From the NCBI RefSeq assembly GCF_036884655.1, contig NC_088347.1, positions 16,512,501-16,576,500 on the forward strand: DNA of 64,000 nucleotides, written 5' to 3'. Below are positions 33,764-43,947 of this stretch, one piece after another. The notes beneath the pieces were generated by a model. That model searched no databases, had not been told where the DNA came from, and was given only the letters and a program-made list of their open reading frames with translations. How positions within the stretch are numbered: the stretch's first letter is position 1; each line of letters begins with the position of its first letter. This stretch comes from Musa acuminata AAA Group (taxonomy: Eukaryota; Streptophyta; Magnoliopsida; Zingiberales; Musaceae). The translations under genes and the position numbers were made by a program.

Positions 33764-34977
33764 ATCTCCCCCTTTTTGATGATGACAATCAATTGATAAA
33801 GGAGTTGTCCTTAACTCCCTCTATCTATATGCCATAGTTGAGATAAGTCAACCTTGAATTCAAGACCTAAGAATTCAAGTGACGTATTGATAAGTTAGAT
33901 CAGTTAAACTTATCAATGCTCCCATCATGATGCCTATCATGATGTATCTCTTCAAGAATTATGTCAAGCCATGACATACATCATCAAGTTTGTATGATTG
34001 TGTTTGTAACCATTCATCATGTAATCATATAAAGCAACGAAGGACTTTTTACATGATGCTCACATTTGAGATATTCTAGTAAGTTTGCATTTTCTTTACA
34101 ATATCAGATCAAGACATGATGCAAACTATAGTACATGTTCACATATCTCTTGGTGATGCAAGGATGACATAACATTTTTTATAGCATCACTCAAGTATTT
34201 GCAACTATGACATAGATATGATTATGGCAGTTCAGCTATGACATAGTGTTTATCAATTCATATTTTTCTCCCCCTTTGTCATCAACAAAAAGCATGATAG
34301 CATTATCAAGCATAAAAAGGAAGTCATGACACAAATATCACTTTATTGTTTTTGCTTGACGGAGGAAAGTCATTTTCCAAAGAGTTTTCATAAGAGTGTA
34401 CGGGAACATCCCATTTTTAGCATACAACCCGAAAAATGAACTTCTTACATGCATTTGGTTAAAAATATTTGTCACATAATTTGCAACATGTTATTTGATC
34501 AAGCGTTGTCAAGGCATGTAATAGCATTCGAATAATTTTGATGTAGTAACACAATTATTTTAAGTGCAGCATTATATCATATTGCATAGCAGGATTTTAA
34601 TTTCAGCAAGTGTGGCATTGCATCACATGGTAAGATATCAGCTCGTATGATGCAAATTTTTGTTTGATACATGGCCTGATAGCAAACATATTAGCAATAG
34701 CTACCATATCAATGTCATGCTGCTGACTTATCAACTTACATTGGTATGTTGCTTCATATTTTCAAGGCATAGGCTTTTAAACCTTTTTAGTTTCAGTAAA
34801 AAAAAAGACGAGATAAACAACAAGAGATGTTTGCAAATATGCTTATATAGATAAAGATAACCATATCAGGGTAACATATGTACAGCATATCAGGTAACCA
34901 TAAAGACAAAGTCCTTCATGAATAACATAAGGAGTTTACAACATGTCATATCAAAAACATCAGATGTTTATACAAGC
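33764..34977 (-). other. 3' tail and polypurine tract of element K
   Basis: Non-coding. The complement of the final polypurine tract (atctccccctttttg) starts right at the LTR edge, 33764-33778. A second complement, ctccccctttgtcatc, lies near 34270. This is the sirevirus tail pattern in a shorter form. Confidence 0.75.
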
Positions 34978-36093
34978 TTATTCATGAGGTGGAAGATTAA
35001 AGTGCCTAAATAAAGAGTCAAATTGTTGATGGATTTGTTGTAGCTCGGTTAGGATTTGATCTTGTCGACGTTCAAGCCGTTCTTGTCGTTGCTCAAATCG
35101 GTCCATCCGAATCCCGATATCTTCGATGGATGATGTGTGAGTTTGCTCAACCGGATGTGTTTCCTCAAAGGGACAGATCGGAGGAGAGTGGGTACTCCTA
35201 AAGACTGGGGTTTCCGGCTCTGGTTCAGGTTCAAGCTGAGGGGGATCAGTTCTTCTAGGCATTCTAACCCAGTTACCGTTTCTATAGTGACATCTCAGTC
35301 GGTGAAGTAGATTTTTGTTTATTATGCTGTATCTATCTGATTTCATTACTTCTTCTTCTGGTGGTATTTGAATGTCATAAGCTTTCATTATTCTAGTAAT
35401 AATTCCACCATATGGGAGCATCATATCTTTCGTAGATAATTCCAACATGTTTTGTTGGATCAGATAGCCAAGACAAATGTCACGTTCTTTCATAATTAGG
35501 TACATAATTCCTAATTCCAATTGACTCACTTCATCATGATGGTATTGCTTAGGAAGAATTATACTAGTCATGATATGATGAAGTATCTTAGTGTTAAAGG
35601 GCATTAGATGTTCACAACTTTTAGGAATAGATTCTACGTTAGGATTGGCAAGGATTGTTCCTAAGGCTTCAACGTAGGATGTTTCAATAGTTTTTTCATC
35701 CCATGATCCTTTGAAGTAAAGTCCTATGCTTTTCATGGGAATACCTATCATATCACAAATGAATCTATCAGTGATTGAAATGTGTTGTCCTAAGAGATAG
35801 GTTGATATCCTTTCTTCATCATCTTTTTGCATGTTGTTATAAAACAATCTAACTAGTCTAGGATAAATGGGTTCGTTGATCTGCAAAATGGGAAGTAGAT
35901 TAAGGTTTGCAAACCAATGGATAGTCTCTACATCTCTTAGTTCATTCAGATCTACGTATTTTCCTTTATTGATGCTTCTTAGTTCGAAGGAGAGAAATTT
36001 TTCAGCATGGTTTTTGGAATAAAAAAGAGTGAGATCAAATTCATCTACTACTCTCCTCTTTCCCTTGTCCCTTGAGGATCTTCTAGATCCCAT
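34978..36093 (-). CDS. 371-residue plant transposon-protein-like ORF in element K
   Basis: Intact frame on the same strand as gag. Seen: a basic start with a nuclear-signal-like cluster (RRSSRDKGKRR, residues 4-14); a globular region at about 20-250 (NEPIYPRLVRLFY at 73-85, LGQHISITDRFICDMIGIP at 101-119, LHHIMTSIILPKQYHHDEVS at 171-190, LPYGGIITRIMKAYDI at 226-241); a Pro/Glu-rich linker (283-316); and a likely coiled coil (about 322-358, DRFEQRQERLERRQDQI). From memory this pattern resembles the 'putative plant transposon protein' family (Pfam Transposase_32 type), which is often carried by retroelements and has no proven activity. It has no signal peptide or membrane segment, so it is not a classical envelope protein. 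It occupies the place of pol. A possible intron ends nine bases before its ATG. Function unknown. Confidence 0.8.
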   Translation of the reverse strand: MGSRRSSRDKGKRRVVDEFDLTLFYSKNHAEKFLSFELRSINKGKYVDLNELRDVETIHWFANLNLLPILQINEPIYPRLVRLFYNNMQKDDEERISTYLLGQHISITDRFICDMIGIPMKSIGLYFKGSWDEKTIETSYVEALGTILANPNVESIPKSCEHLMPFNTKILHHIMTSIILPKQYHHDEVSQLELGIMYLIMKERDICLGYLIQQNMLELSTKDMMLPYGGIITRIMKAYDIQIPPEEEVMKSDRYSIINKNLLHRLRCHYRNGNWVRMPRRTDPPQLEPEPEPETPVFRSTHSPPICPFEETHPVEQTHTSSIEDIGIRMDRFEQRQERLERRQDQILTELQQIHQQFDSLFRHFNLPPHE

Positions 36094-36101
36094 TACTACT
36101 G

Positions 36102-36176
36102 CTGTTTTAAAGGGATGATGATGAGCTTAAAGTAAATGAAGAACAAAACAGAATTTAAGAGCTTCTTAGAGAGTAC
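36102..36176 (-). other. Possible 75-base intron upstream of the K second ORF
   Basis: On the minus strand the sequence CACAAAG is followed by GTACTC, a U-rich stretch and TTTAAAACAG, with the ORF start ATG nine bases further on. Donor, acceptor and U-rich interior fit a short plant intron. It could let the ORF be translated from a spliced message or could be left over from a captured gene. No transcript evidence is available here. Confidence 0.3.
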
Positions 36177-36857
36177 CTTTGTGAAATCTTCAAGAGAAGG
36201 AAGGATTCTTGATGTTTTGCTCCGAAATGGGAGGTATTTGGAAGGCTTAGAGGAGTGAAGTGGGAATGGAGGAGACTTGGAAGAGTAGAAGAGGAAATGG
36301 GGGTGAGTTGGGGTCGGTTTCTTAGCCGGCCCTAGCGTGATTTTAAGGGGCAGAGCTGCTGGCGGTTGCACCTCTGGCTGGAGCGGTGCAACCTCTGGCA
36401 ACCCGTGATGGCTGGAGGTGCAACCGCCAGCTGGAGAGGTGCCACCGCCTGCAGCAGGTGAGTACTTAGGATGATTTGATTTGGGAGAATTTGCCTTGAG
36501 GAGAGTTTCAGAGCAATTTATGTTTGTTACATGATTTCGTATGAGTTTTTATTTAAGGAAGAAGCTCTTTGTAAGATAGATCTTTTAACGTGCATACGAA
36601 TGTTTGTTTGGTGTCCCCTTTAAGATCATGACATGTTTAGTTTCTTCAAGAATTGATTCGTAGATGAACAGGTTTTGAAGATCAGGGGGGTATGTGAATT
36701 TGGATATCATAAGTTTCTAATCGTATCGTATTTGTGATTTCATAGTTTCCACTTGTTACTTAAGCGTTGCGAGTTCCTTTTTGATTCTTGGTTTATGATC
36801 ATTGAGAGTTAAGGAGCAGAACATTATTTCTTGCTCCGGCCTAGACTTTTAATGTTT
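36177..36857 (-). other. Spacer between gag and the second ORF of K
   Basis: Non-coding on this reading. At 36355-36450 it contains GC-rich words (gcggttgcacctctggctgg, gccaccgcc) closely resembling the U3 repeats of K's own LTR, lying just upstream of the second ORF. Elsewhere it is AT-rich. The block may be the promoter-like part of a captured LTR, or a piece of an LTR that came along with the ORF. Confidence 0.5.
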
Positions 36858-38441
36858 TTAAAGGAACGGATGATCTTTAGGAACCCATTTGCTTTTGGGT
36901 GCCTCATAAACAGATCTATATTTTCTATCATGTTGCATAGAGTTTATCATGGTTCCTTTAGGAACCCAAACTAATTTGTTTGGACTTGTTTTCTTGAATG
37001 GACAACAATGTGTCTTGTGTCCAGATTTGCAACAAAAGTTGCACTTGGTTTGGTGTTGAATGTGTAAGATGGGGCCTCTTACAAAGGTAGTTGGATTTCG
37101 GTGAGGACTCCTCACAAATCCAATCCCACTTCTTTTGGGAGCATGACCCTTGTTTGTAAGGATCATGTTTAATGACTTGCTACCAACCTCGAATTTCTTC
37201 AAGGTGTCTTTAAGTAGCAAGTTTTCTTTTTGTAAAGTTTCTAAATCATGACATTTGATACATGAATTTAAATTATCATGATGTTCGACTTTTAACTTAT
37301 CAAACTCACAAGTAAGATTATCATGTACCTTTTTTAGCAACTTGTATTTTCTATTTATAACTTTGCATTCATCAAATAAATCATGGAAGGCATTTAATAA
37401 TTCATCGAAAGATAAATCAGCATCTAATAAATCCGTTACCTCCTCTTCGATGGCCATAAATGCGTAATGAGCAACTTGCTCGGTGTTGGATTCTTCTTCC
37501 TCAGATGCGCTCGAATCATCCCATGTTGCTTGGAGCGCCTTCTTCTTTGTTGTTCTTTTCTTGACTTGGGGACAATCACTTTTGTAATGTCCCGGCTTTT
37601 TACATTCGTAGCAGATCACTTGGTCCTTCTTAGGTTCAAGTTTATTTTTCACATCGTTTTTAAACTTGTTTCTTTTGAAGAACTTCTTAAACTTTCTTGT
37701 CAAAAATGCTAAGTCATCATCACAGTCCTCATCACTTGAGTTTTCTCTCAAGTGGCATTCAGAAGTTTTAAGTGCCATATCCTTCCTGTTCTTTGGAAGG
37801 ATGTCTTCTTGCTCTTCATGAGCTTTGCAGGTCATTTCGTAGGTCATTAATGACCCGATTAGTTCTTCAAGAGGGAAATTTCGCAGATCTTTTGCCTCTT
37901 GAATTGCGGTGACTTTAGGATCCCAACTCTTAGGAAGGGATCTTAGTATCTTATTAACAAGCTCAAAATCCGAAAAACTCTTTCCGAGTCCTTTTAGACC
38001 GTTGACGACATCCGTGAAACGGGTAAACATGTCGCCAATGGTTTCACTCGGTTTCATTCGAAAAAGTTCAAAAGAATGTAGCAACAAATTGATTTTTGAC
38101 TCTTTCACTCTACTTGTGCCCTCGTGGGTCACTTCAAGTGTGTGCCAAATATCAAAAGCAGTTTCGCAAGTTGAAACACGATTAAATTCGTTTTTATCTA
38201 GTGCGCAAAATAAGACATTCATAGCCTTTGCGTTAAGAGCGAAAGCCTTCTTCTCCAAATCGTTCCAATCGATCATTGGAAGAGAAGATTTTGAAAATCC
38301 ATTTTCAACAAGGTTCCATAGTTCAAAATCCATAGAAATAAGAAAGATCCTCATTCGGGTCTTCCAGTAAGTGTAGTCCGTTCCACTGAACATGGGTGGA
38401 CGTGTAATCGAATGCCCCTCTTGGTTTCCAGCGTATGCCAT
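36858..38441 (-). CDS. Intact sirevirus GAG of element K
   Basis: 527 residues with no stops. The start MAYAGNQEGHSITRPP, 51 bases from the LTR edge, matches the start position of the other sirevirus gags. Residues about 1-210 form the conserved GAG region (TDYTYWKTRMR, LNAKAMNVLFCALDKNEF, MFTRFTDVVNGL). Two CCHC zinc knuckles are complete: C277-C280-H285-C290 and C467-C470-H475-C480. A probable coiled coil lies between about 340 and 425. The end KSKWVPKDHPFL is exactly where gag-pol copies such as element E run on towards protease, so pol was removed at the boundary. Known role: particle formation and RNA packaging. This is the only GAG in the window able to make a full protein, so it could also serve gag-defective relatives. 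Confidence 0.92.
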   Translation of the reverse strand: MAYAGNQEGHSITRPPMFSGTDYTYWKTRMRIFLISMDFELWNLVENGFSKSSLPMIDWNDLEKKAFALNAKAMNVLFCALDKNEFNRVSTCETAFDIWHTLEVTHEGTSRVKESKINLLLHSFELFRMKPSETIGDMFTRFTDVVNGLKGLGKSFSDFELVNKILRSLPKSWDPKVTAIQEAKDLRNFPLEELIGSLMTYEMTCKAHEEQEDILPKNRKDMALKTSECHLRENSSDEDCDDDLAFLTRKFKKFFKRNKFKNDVKNKLEPKKDQVICYECKKPGHYKSDCPQVKKRTTKKKALQATWDDSSASEEEESNTEQVAHYAFMAIEEEVTDLLDADLSFDELLNAFHDLFDECKVINRKYKLLKKVHDNLTCEFDKLKVEHHDNLNSCIKCHDLETLQKENLLLKDTLKKFEVGSKSLNMILTNKGHAPKRSGIGFVRSPHRNPTTFVRGPILHIQHQTKCNFCCKSGHKTHCCPFKKTSPNKLVWVPKGTMINSMQHDRKYRSVYEAPKSKWVPKDHPFL

Positions 38442-38477
38442 CTCTCTTGGGTTTTAATCCTTTAGAGAGTTAACCTT

Positions 38478-38491
38478 GCTCTGATACCAAT
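38478..38491 (-). promoter_or_regulatory. Primer-binding site of element K
   Basis: The plus strand gctctgataccaat is the exact complement of attggtatcagagc and adjoins the 5' LTR at 38492. It is the best-preserved sirevirus primer site in the window. Confidence 0.9.
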
Positions 38492-40823
38492 TGTTAGGAT
38501 CGAGAGCACTAAGAGGGGGGGGGTGAATTAGTGCAGCGGAAATCTTATAATAATTTAAAAACCAAAAGCTGCGTTCGTTCAAAAACTATTGTGATGCAAA
38601 AGCAAATTCTCAGTTTGTATCTAAGTGCAGTTTGTGTCTAAGTGCAGATTGCGTTTAAGCGCAGTTTTGCGTCTAAACGCAGTTTTGCGTTTAAGCGCAG
38701 TTTTGCGTTTAAACTCAGATTTACGTCTAAATGCAGATTTACGTCTAAACGCAGATTTACGTCTAAACGCAGTTTTACGTCTAAACGTAGTTTTACGTCT
38801 AAACGCAGTTTTACGTCTAAACGCAGTTTTACGTCTAAACGTAGATTTACGTCCAAACGCAGTTTTACGTCTAAACGCAGATTTACGTCTAAACGCAGTT
38901 TTACGTCTAGACGCAGATTTACGTCTAAACTTTGAAACTCGTTTGTATACTCACAGAAGGCAGTATGCAGTTGAAATCAAGACGTAAACGTGAACTGAAA
39001 TCTGATGATTGAGCGAGGAAAGCCGATTTACGTCTGAATGCAGTTTTACGTCTAAATGTTGAAACTCGTTCTTAAAATCGTAGAGGACAGATTGCAGTTA
39101 TTAATAGGATTAAAATGTAAGCGTAAACTGCAAGGAAGCTCGTTCGTAAAAGCGCGGAAAACAGTTCTGCAGAATCAAACGTAAACGTAAGCTGTAATGT
39201 ATGAAAATATGAAGTTACGTCTGAATGCAGATTTCGAAGAACAGCTCTTAGAACTTGTTCGTGAAAGCGCAGAGAGCAGTAGTAATGAGGGAGGTTTGCA
39301 GTAATGATAAAGTACTCGAAATTAAACGCAAACCAGAGATTTAGAGTGGTTCGGTCAGCCTTGACCTACTCCACTTTTGGCTTCCTCCACCGATGAGGTT
39401 GCCGACGTCAACTAGGTGCCTTCCTTCAATGGGCGAAGGCCAAACTTCCCTCTTACAATTTCTTCTCCTTTTGACAGGCTTAGGAGACAACCTTTACAGA
39501 CCTTTCTCTCCTCACTTTACAATTGAAAACTTGAAGAATAGAAGGAGGAGACTTAAAGGCTTTACAACACTTTTGAGCTCTTAGAATCACAGAAAAGATC
39601 AAGATTTCGGTATTGGTCTGTATCTTTTCAGTGCTGAATGGGTGGGGTATTTATAGGCCCCAACCCAATTCAAAATTCGAGCTCAAAACGATCAAATCGA
39701 TCAACTCCCAGAATTCTGGGATCAGGCGGTTGCACCTCTCGACTGGAGAGGTGGCACCGCCTGGCAGAGCTCGAAGACTGAGCTCTGCCGATTGCTTCTC
39801 TCTGCCAGAGCTCGAAGACTGAGCTCGATGGTTGCATCACCTGGCAGAGCTCGAAGACTGAGCTTGGTGGTTGCATCACCTAGCAGAGCTCGAAATCTGA
39901 GCTTGGTGGTTGCATCACTTGGCAGAGCTCCAAACTGAGCTCAAGCTGATGCACCATTCTGCCAGAGCTCGAAGACTGAGCTTGGTGAATGCATCACCTG
40001 GCAAAGCTCGAGACTGAGCTCAGGCTGATGCACCACTCTGCCAGAGCTCGAAGACTGAGCTCGGTGGTTGCATCGCCTGGCAGAGCTCGGAACTTGAGCT
40101 CTGGCGGTGCAACCTCTTGGCTGGAGCGGTTGCACCTCCCAGCCTTGCAACCCTGGCGGTTGCACCTCCTGGCTGGGGCGGTTGCACCTCCCAGCCTTGC
40201 AACCCTGGCGGTTGCACCTCCTGGCTGGGGCGGTTGCACCTCTCAACCCCACAGCCCAGGCGGTTGCACCTCCTGGCTGGGGCGGTTGCACCTCCTGGTG
40301 CAATCAGGGTCCGAATGGCTCACTCCATTCGACCCACTTTGAATCTTTTCAGGGACCCAATTGCCCCAAGATTAAGCTAATGGGATCACCTCCCATTTTC
40401 ATGCTTAATCATCGTGCTAACTACGAATATCTCTAAGACAACTTCTGCAGCTTTGCTCCGATGCGTCAATCGCCTCTTCCGGCGAGTTTCCGGCCAACTT
40501 CCGACGATCAACCGACAACCTTCGGTGATCCTTCTGCGGACATCCGGCATACTCCTGGACTTTGCGACGATCCACTTGGCGAGTTCTGACGAGCTTCGCT
40601 TGGCAAGCTTCTGGACTTCTCGGATCTGTTCTCTCTGAACCTCCGACGACCGTCCGAACTTCCGTCGAGCTCTCGAACTCCCAACGTGATCCTGATCTTG
40701 ACTCCGGCGCAACTCCTGCTGCTTGTCTTACTCTCATCGTAGTTAATCCTGCACACTTATCTCAACACATAGATTAGATAACAAATGACAATTGACTTCA
40801 TCATCAAAATCCGAGATTCAACA
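38492..40823 (-). repeat. 5' LTR of element K
   Basis: 2332 bases. It is 94 bases longer than the 3' LTR, almost entirely because of two extra repeat pieces: about 40 bases near 39785 (tgccgattgcttctctctg) and about 53 bases near 40240-40295 (ctctcaaccccacagccc). The 18-base array is at 38627-38931 and the minus-strand TATA box at 39648-39655. In this orientation the promoter drives transcription leftwards into gag. Confidence 0.9.
38627..38931. repeat. 18-base tandem array in the 5' LTR of K
   Basis: The same array as at 31660-31964, shifted by 6967 bases, with the same number of units and about two base differences by eye. Confidence 0.9.
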
Positions 40824-40973
40824 CTGTCCACCATAGATCGAAAACTTTCATCCACAGCCCTAAAACTCCACCAAACCACACACTCAAACTGCACCCAAAA
40901 AAGCCACAAAACAAACCTAAACCGCAGCCTACATCTACCAACCCTTTCAACCATCACTTCTCTCAACCTATAC

Positions 40974-42418
40974 ATGCCTTTAACCCATCAACAAAAGAGA
41001 GATCTTAACATCACAGATTTGGAGTCATATACTATGGCATCTGAGGAGGCAATCAATGCTAAATTTGAAGCCTTCGAGGCACGAATGGAGGATAAGATTC
41101 GGACTCTCCTTGCCGAATTCAGTTTGGGCCGACCACCAAGCCCGAAGAAATCACATCAAGGAGAGAGCTCTAACCAATCACATCATGCCCAAAGAGATGA
41201 CTTCCAAGAGATGGGAGGCTCTATGACCGACCCCAACTATTCGCGCATGAGAGTGGACTTCCCTAGATGGGAAGAAGGAGACCCAATTAGTTGGATCTCG
41301 CATGCGGAGTGATATTTTCGGTACCATAAAACTGCGGATGCATCTATGGTGAAAATTGTAGCTATACATCTTAAAGGGGATGCCATACAGTGGTTTGACT
41401 GGTTTGAACACACTTATGGAATCCTTTCATGGCGACAATTCAAAGAAGGACTGCTGATCCGCTTCGGACCAACTTATTATGAGAACATTGACGGACAACT
41501 AGCAAAGATCTGACAAACCTCCACCATTCAGGAGTACCAAACCAAGTTTGAAAGGCTATCTAATCAAACTTGTGATTGGTCCAAAAAATAGCTATTGAGG
41601 ACCTTTATTGAGGGCTTAAAGCCAGAGATCCAGGGAGAAGTTAAGGCACAACAACCATACACGCTTATGGCAGCCATCTCTTTCGCACGACTTCAAGAGG
41701 AGCGATTGAACCATGAATCCCGGAGGACTAGGATCACTCCTCGACCTACAATACTAAAGCCCTCAGCCCCCCCTACTATCAACCGAGTCCCTGCACCGAA
41801 AAGGTTAATAAGAGAAGAACTTTGGGAGCGATCTGCGAAGGGGTTATGTTGGCATTGCGACGAGCCATGGAGCCACGAGCATCACTGTAGAAAAGTGAGA
41901 CTTCTTATGATTGAACCAGTAGAAGAAGAGGTCATTGAACATCCAGAAGAGAGCTTTGAATATGAAATAGAAGATATGGAAGAAGAGCCACAACCGACCG
42001 ACATTACGGTACACGCACTAGCCGGCTACTCAAACCTGCAAACGATGAAAGTTGGAGGCCTTCTCAAACAATAGCCGATTACTGTTCTCATCGACACGGA
42101 CAGCACTAATAACTTCCTAAATAGTAAGGTTGCTGCTCGGATGACACTGCATATTGAAGGTTGCAGCAAGTTTGATGTAAAGGTGGCTGACGGCAGAATC
42201 CTAAAGTGCGACCAAAGATGCCCGCAGGTGAAACTATTACTACAAGACCAAGAAATTATCATCGATTTCTTCCTCCTACCACTTGATGACTATGAGGCAG
42301 TGCTTGGTATAGAATGACTGACTACACTAGGTGATGTCTCTTGGAACTTTTCTAAATTAATTATGAAATTCTACTGTAAGAGCAAACAGATCATCCTACG
42401 CGGGAAGCGCGGAAGCAA
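40974..42418 (+). pseudogene. Chromovirus H GAG and protease start
   Basis: It starts MPLTHQQKRDLNITDLE after the resumed leader. Recognisable parts: coiled-coil-like EAINAKFEAFEARMEDKIRT; the GAG core WISHAE to GDAIQWFDWFE and FKEGLLIRFGP; and the knuckle GLCWHCDEPWSHEHHC. The protease motif reads LIDTDSTNNFL, so the active-site DTGS has become DTDS. In-frame stops are at 41310 and about 41512 (both in place of Arg) and at 41589 (shared with copy I), with more after 42070. The frame is otherwise kept. It breaks at 42423, where copy I is inserted. Confidence 0.85.
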
Positions 42419-42423
42419 CGTTA

Positions 42424-42869
42424 TATTAGGACTCTAGCTAGGAGAGTCCTAATTGAGAGGGATATTCATGTAAAACCTACCTAAGCCAACCCCTATTAAA
42501 GAGATGAAGAGGCCGGCTAGGGTTAGGAGGTTGTTTCTTAGAGAAGAATTAGGAGTTATAAAGGAATAGAAATCTTGAGTAGGAGTCTTATTGGGAGTTG
42601 GTTAGAAGTAGGAGTCTTGAGTAGGAGTCCTATTAGGAGTTGGTTAGAAGTAGGAGTCTTGAGTAAAAGTCATATTAGGAGTTAGGGTTTAGAAGCCCTA
42701 TAAATTGTCATGTATTCCACCTATTTTCATAAGTAATAGATGAATCTTTTCTGCAGCCTTTGAGCAGCAACTTGGAGGGAGGAACCCCTATAGAGTTCAC
42801 CTGCGGGTTTAGGAGGCTGATTCCCTAAAGAGATCAATCCTAAGTTTAGAATCTGCAAGGGTTCTAATA
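42424..42869 (+). repeat. 5' LTR of copy I
   Basis: 446 bases. It begins tattagg (usual tgttagg) and ends aata (usual atca). Three copies of the roughly 43-base aggagtcttgag block explain its extra length over the 394-base LTR of H. A TATA-like tataaatt is at 42699-42706. Confidence 0.88.
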
Positions 42870-42871
42870 CC

Positions 42872-42883
42872 TGGTATTAGAGC
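42872..42883 (+). promoter_or_regulatory. Primer-binding site of copy I
   Basis: tggtattagagc, one base changed from tggtatcagagc, two bases after the LTR. Confidence 0.8.
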
Positions 42884-43947
42884 AGCGTTCTTGGCGTCTC
42901 TCTGCTTTTCCATAGCCATCCATCAACCCTCCACAGCCACCCAACGCAATTCCCACAATTGCTTAAAAGATCGTCGCCAAATTCCGCCATCATCTCGACC
43001 ACCACGGATCATCCTTTGATCTCCCCGTAAATTGCAACAGGTTCTGGTTTCCTACCTTACTGTTGCTGCAATTTAGTTATCCTTATTTAAAAACCCTAAA
43101 AAAATTATTCCTATATTGCTGCATAAACTTTTCATTATAAAGTTTTCATCTCTACAACGAAAGATACATTGTAGAATTCTAACCGTATAACACCGTCTAT
43201 TTGATCTTGCTACTATATTTTTTCTATCCAAATCTTTACGAAATTTTTATGATAACTTTAATACTTCCTAACAATAGATTTCCCTTTGGTTTCATCAAAA
43301 AATTCTTAATATAAACTACTGATCTTTTACGTCCAATCTCCTATACTTAAAAATCTGTGCTGCAGAAAATTTCAGCCGCATATTGTTGCCTTAACCCATC
43401 TATTTGCAATCTTTTTTGAATGAAATTTTTTATACACTTCATAGATCATCTTGGCTTATATCTAAGATTGATGTATTGAGAAATTCATCTCTAAAAATGA
43501 TTTTGTGTTGCTGCAAATTTTCATCGTAAACCGCTGAAATTTTTCGATGAGAATTCTGCTATCGCAACTTGCACCAATTTCCTTGCTGTTATACTGCCAA
43601 TATTTTCTTAATTAAATTAGTTATCCTTGCTGTCATATAAACTGTGATTTTGCTATCAATTCCCTCCTCAATTCTCTCATGTTTTTGGTGGAAATTATGT
43701 TGAGACCGTTGTTTCTTCGACGACAATTCTACTCTTACAAGACAGCACATACTTACTACAACTTCCATTGATTTCTATCAAACCTTTGCTGCCATCTACC
43801 ATAGATCCAAAACTTTGATCCATAGCCCTAAAACTCCATCAAACCACACCCTCAAACTGCACCTAAAGCAGCCACAAAACGAGCCTAAACCGCAACCTAC
43901 ATCCACCAATCCACCAACCCTTTCGACCATCACTTCTCAACCTATAC
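42884..43947 (+). other. Untranslated leader of copy I
   Basis: About 1.06 kb without a gene. It is AT-rich and collinear with the shorter split leader of H (30963-31525 and 40824-40973). Towards gag it becomes C-rich (ccaccaaccctttcgacc). Confidence 0.7.

Larger units (their letters stand above)
31526..40823 (-). mobile_element. Young non-autonomous sirevirus K with intact gag and a foreign ORF
   Basis: A 9298-base element on the minus strand with perfect target duplications ctgtc (31521-31525 and 40824-40828). The 5' LTR is 38492-40823 and the 3' LTR is 31526-33763. In reading order: primer site, intact 527-codon gag, a 0.76 kb spacer, an intact 371-codon second ORF, a 1.2 kb tail, polypurine tract. 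There is no protease, integrase, reverse transcriptase or RNase H. The two LTRs differ by only about eight or nine substitutions by eye, plus copy-number changes in tandem repeats, so K is the youngest insertion in the window. It sits in the leader of chromovirus H and must depend on pol from another sirevirus. Confidence 0.92.
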
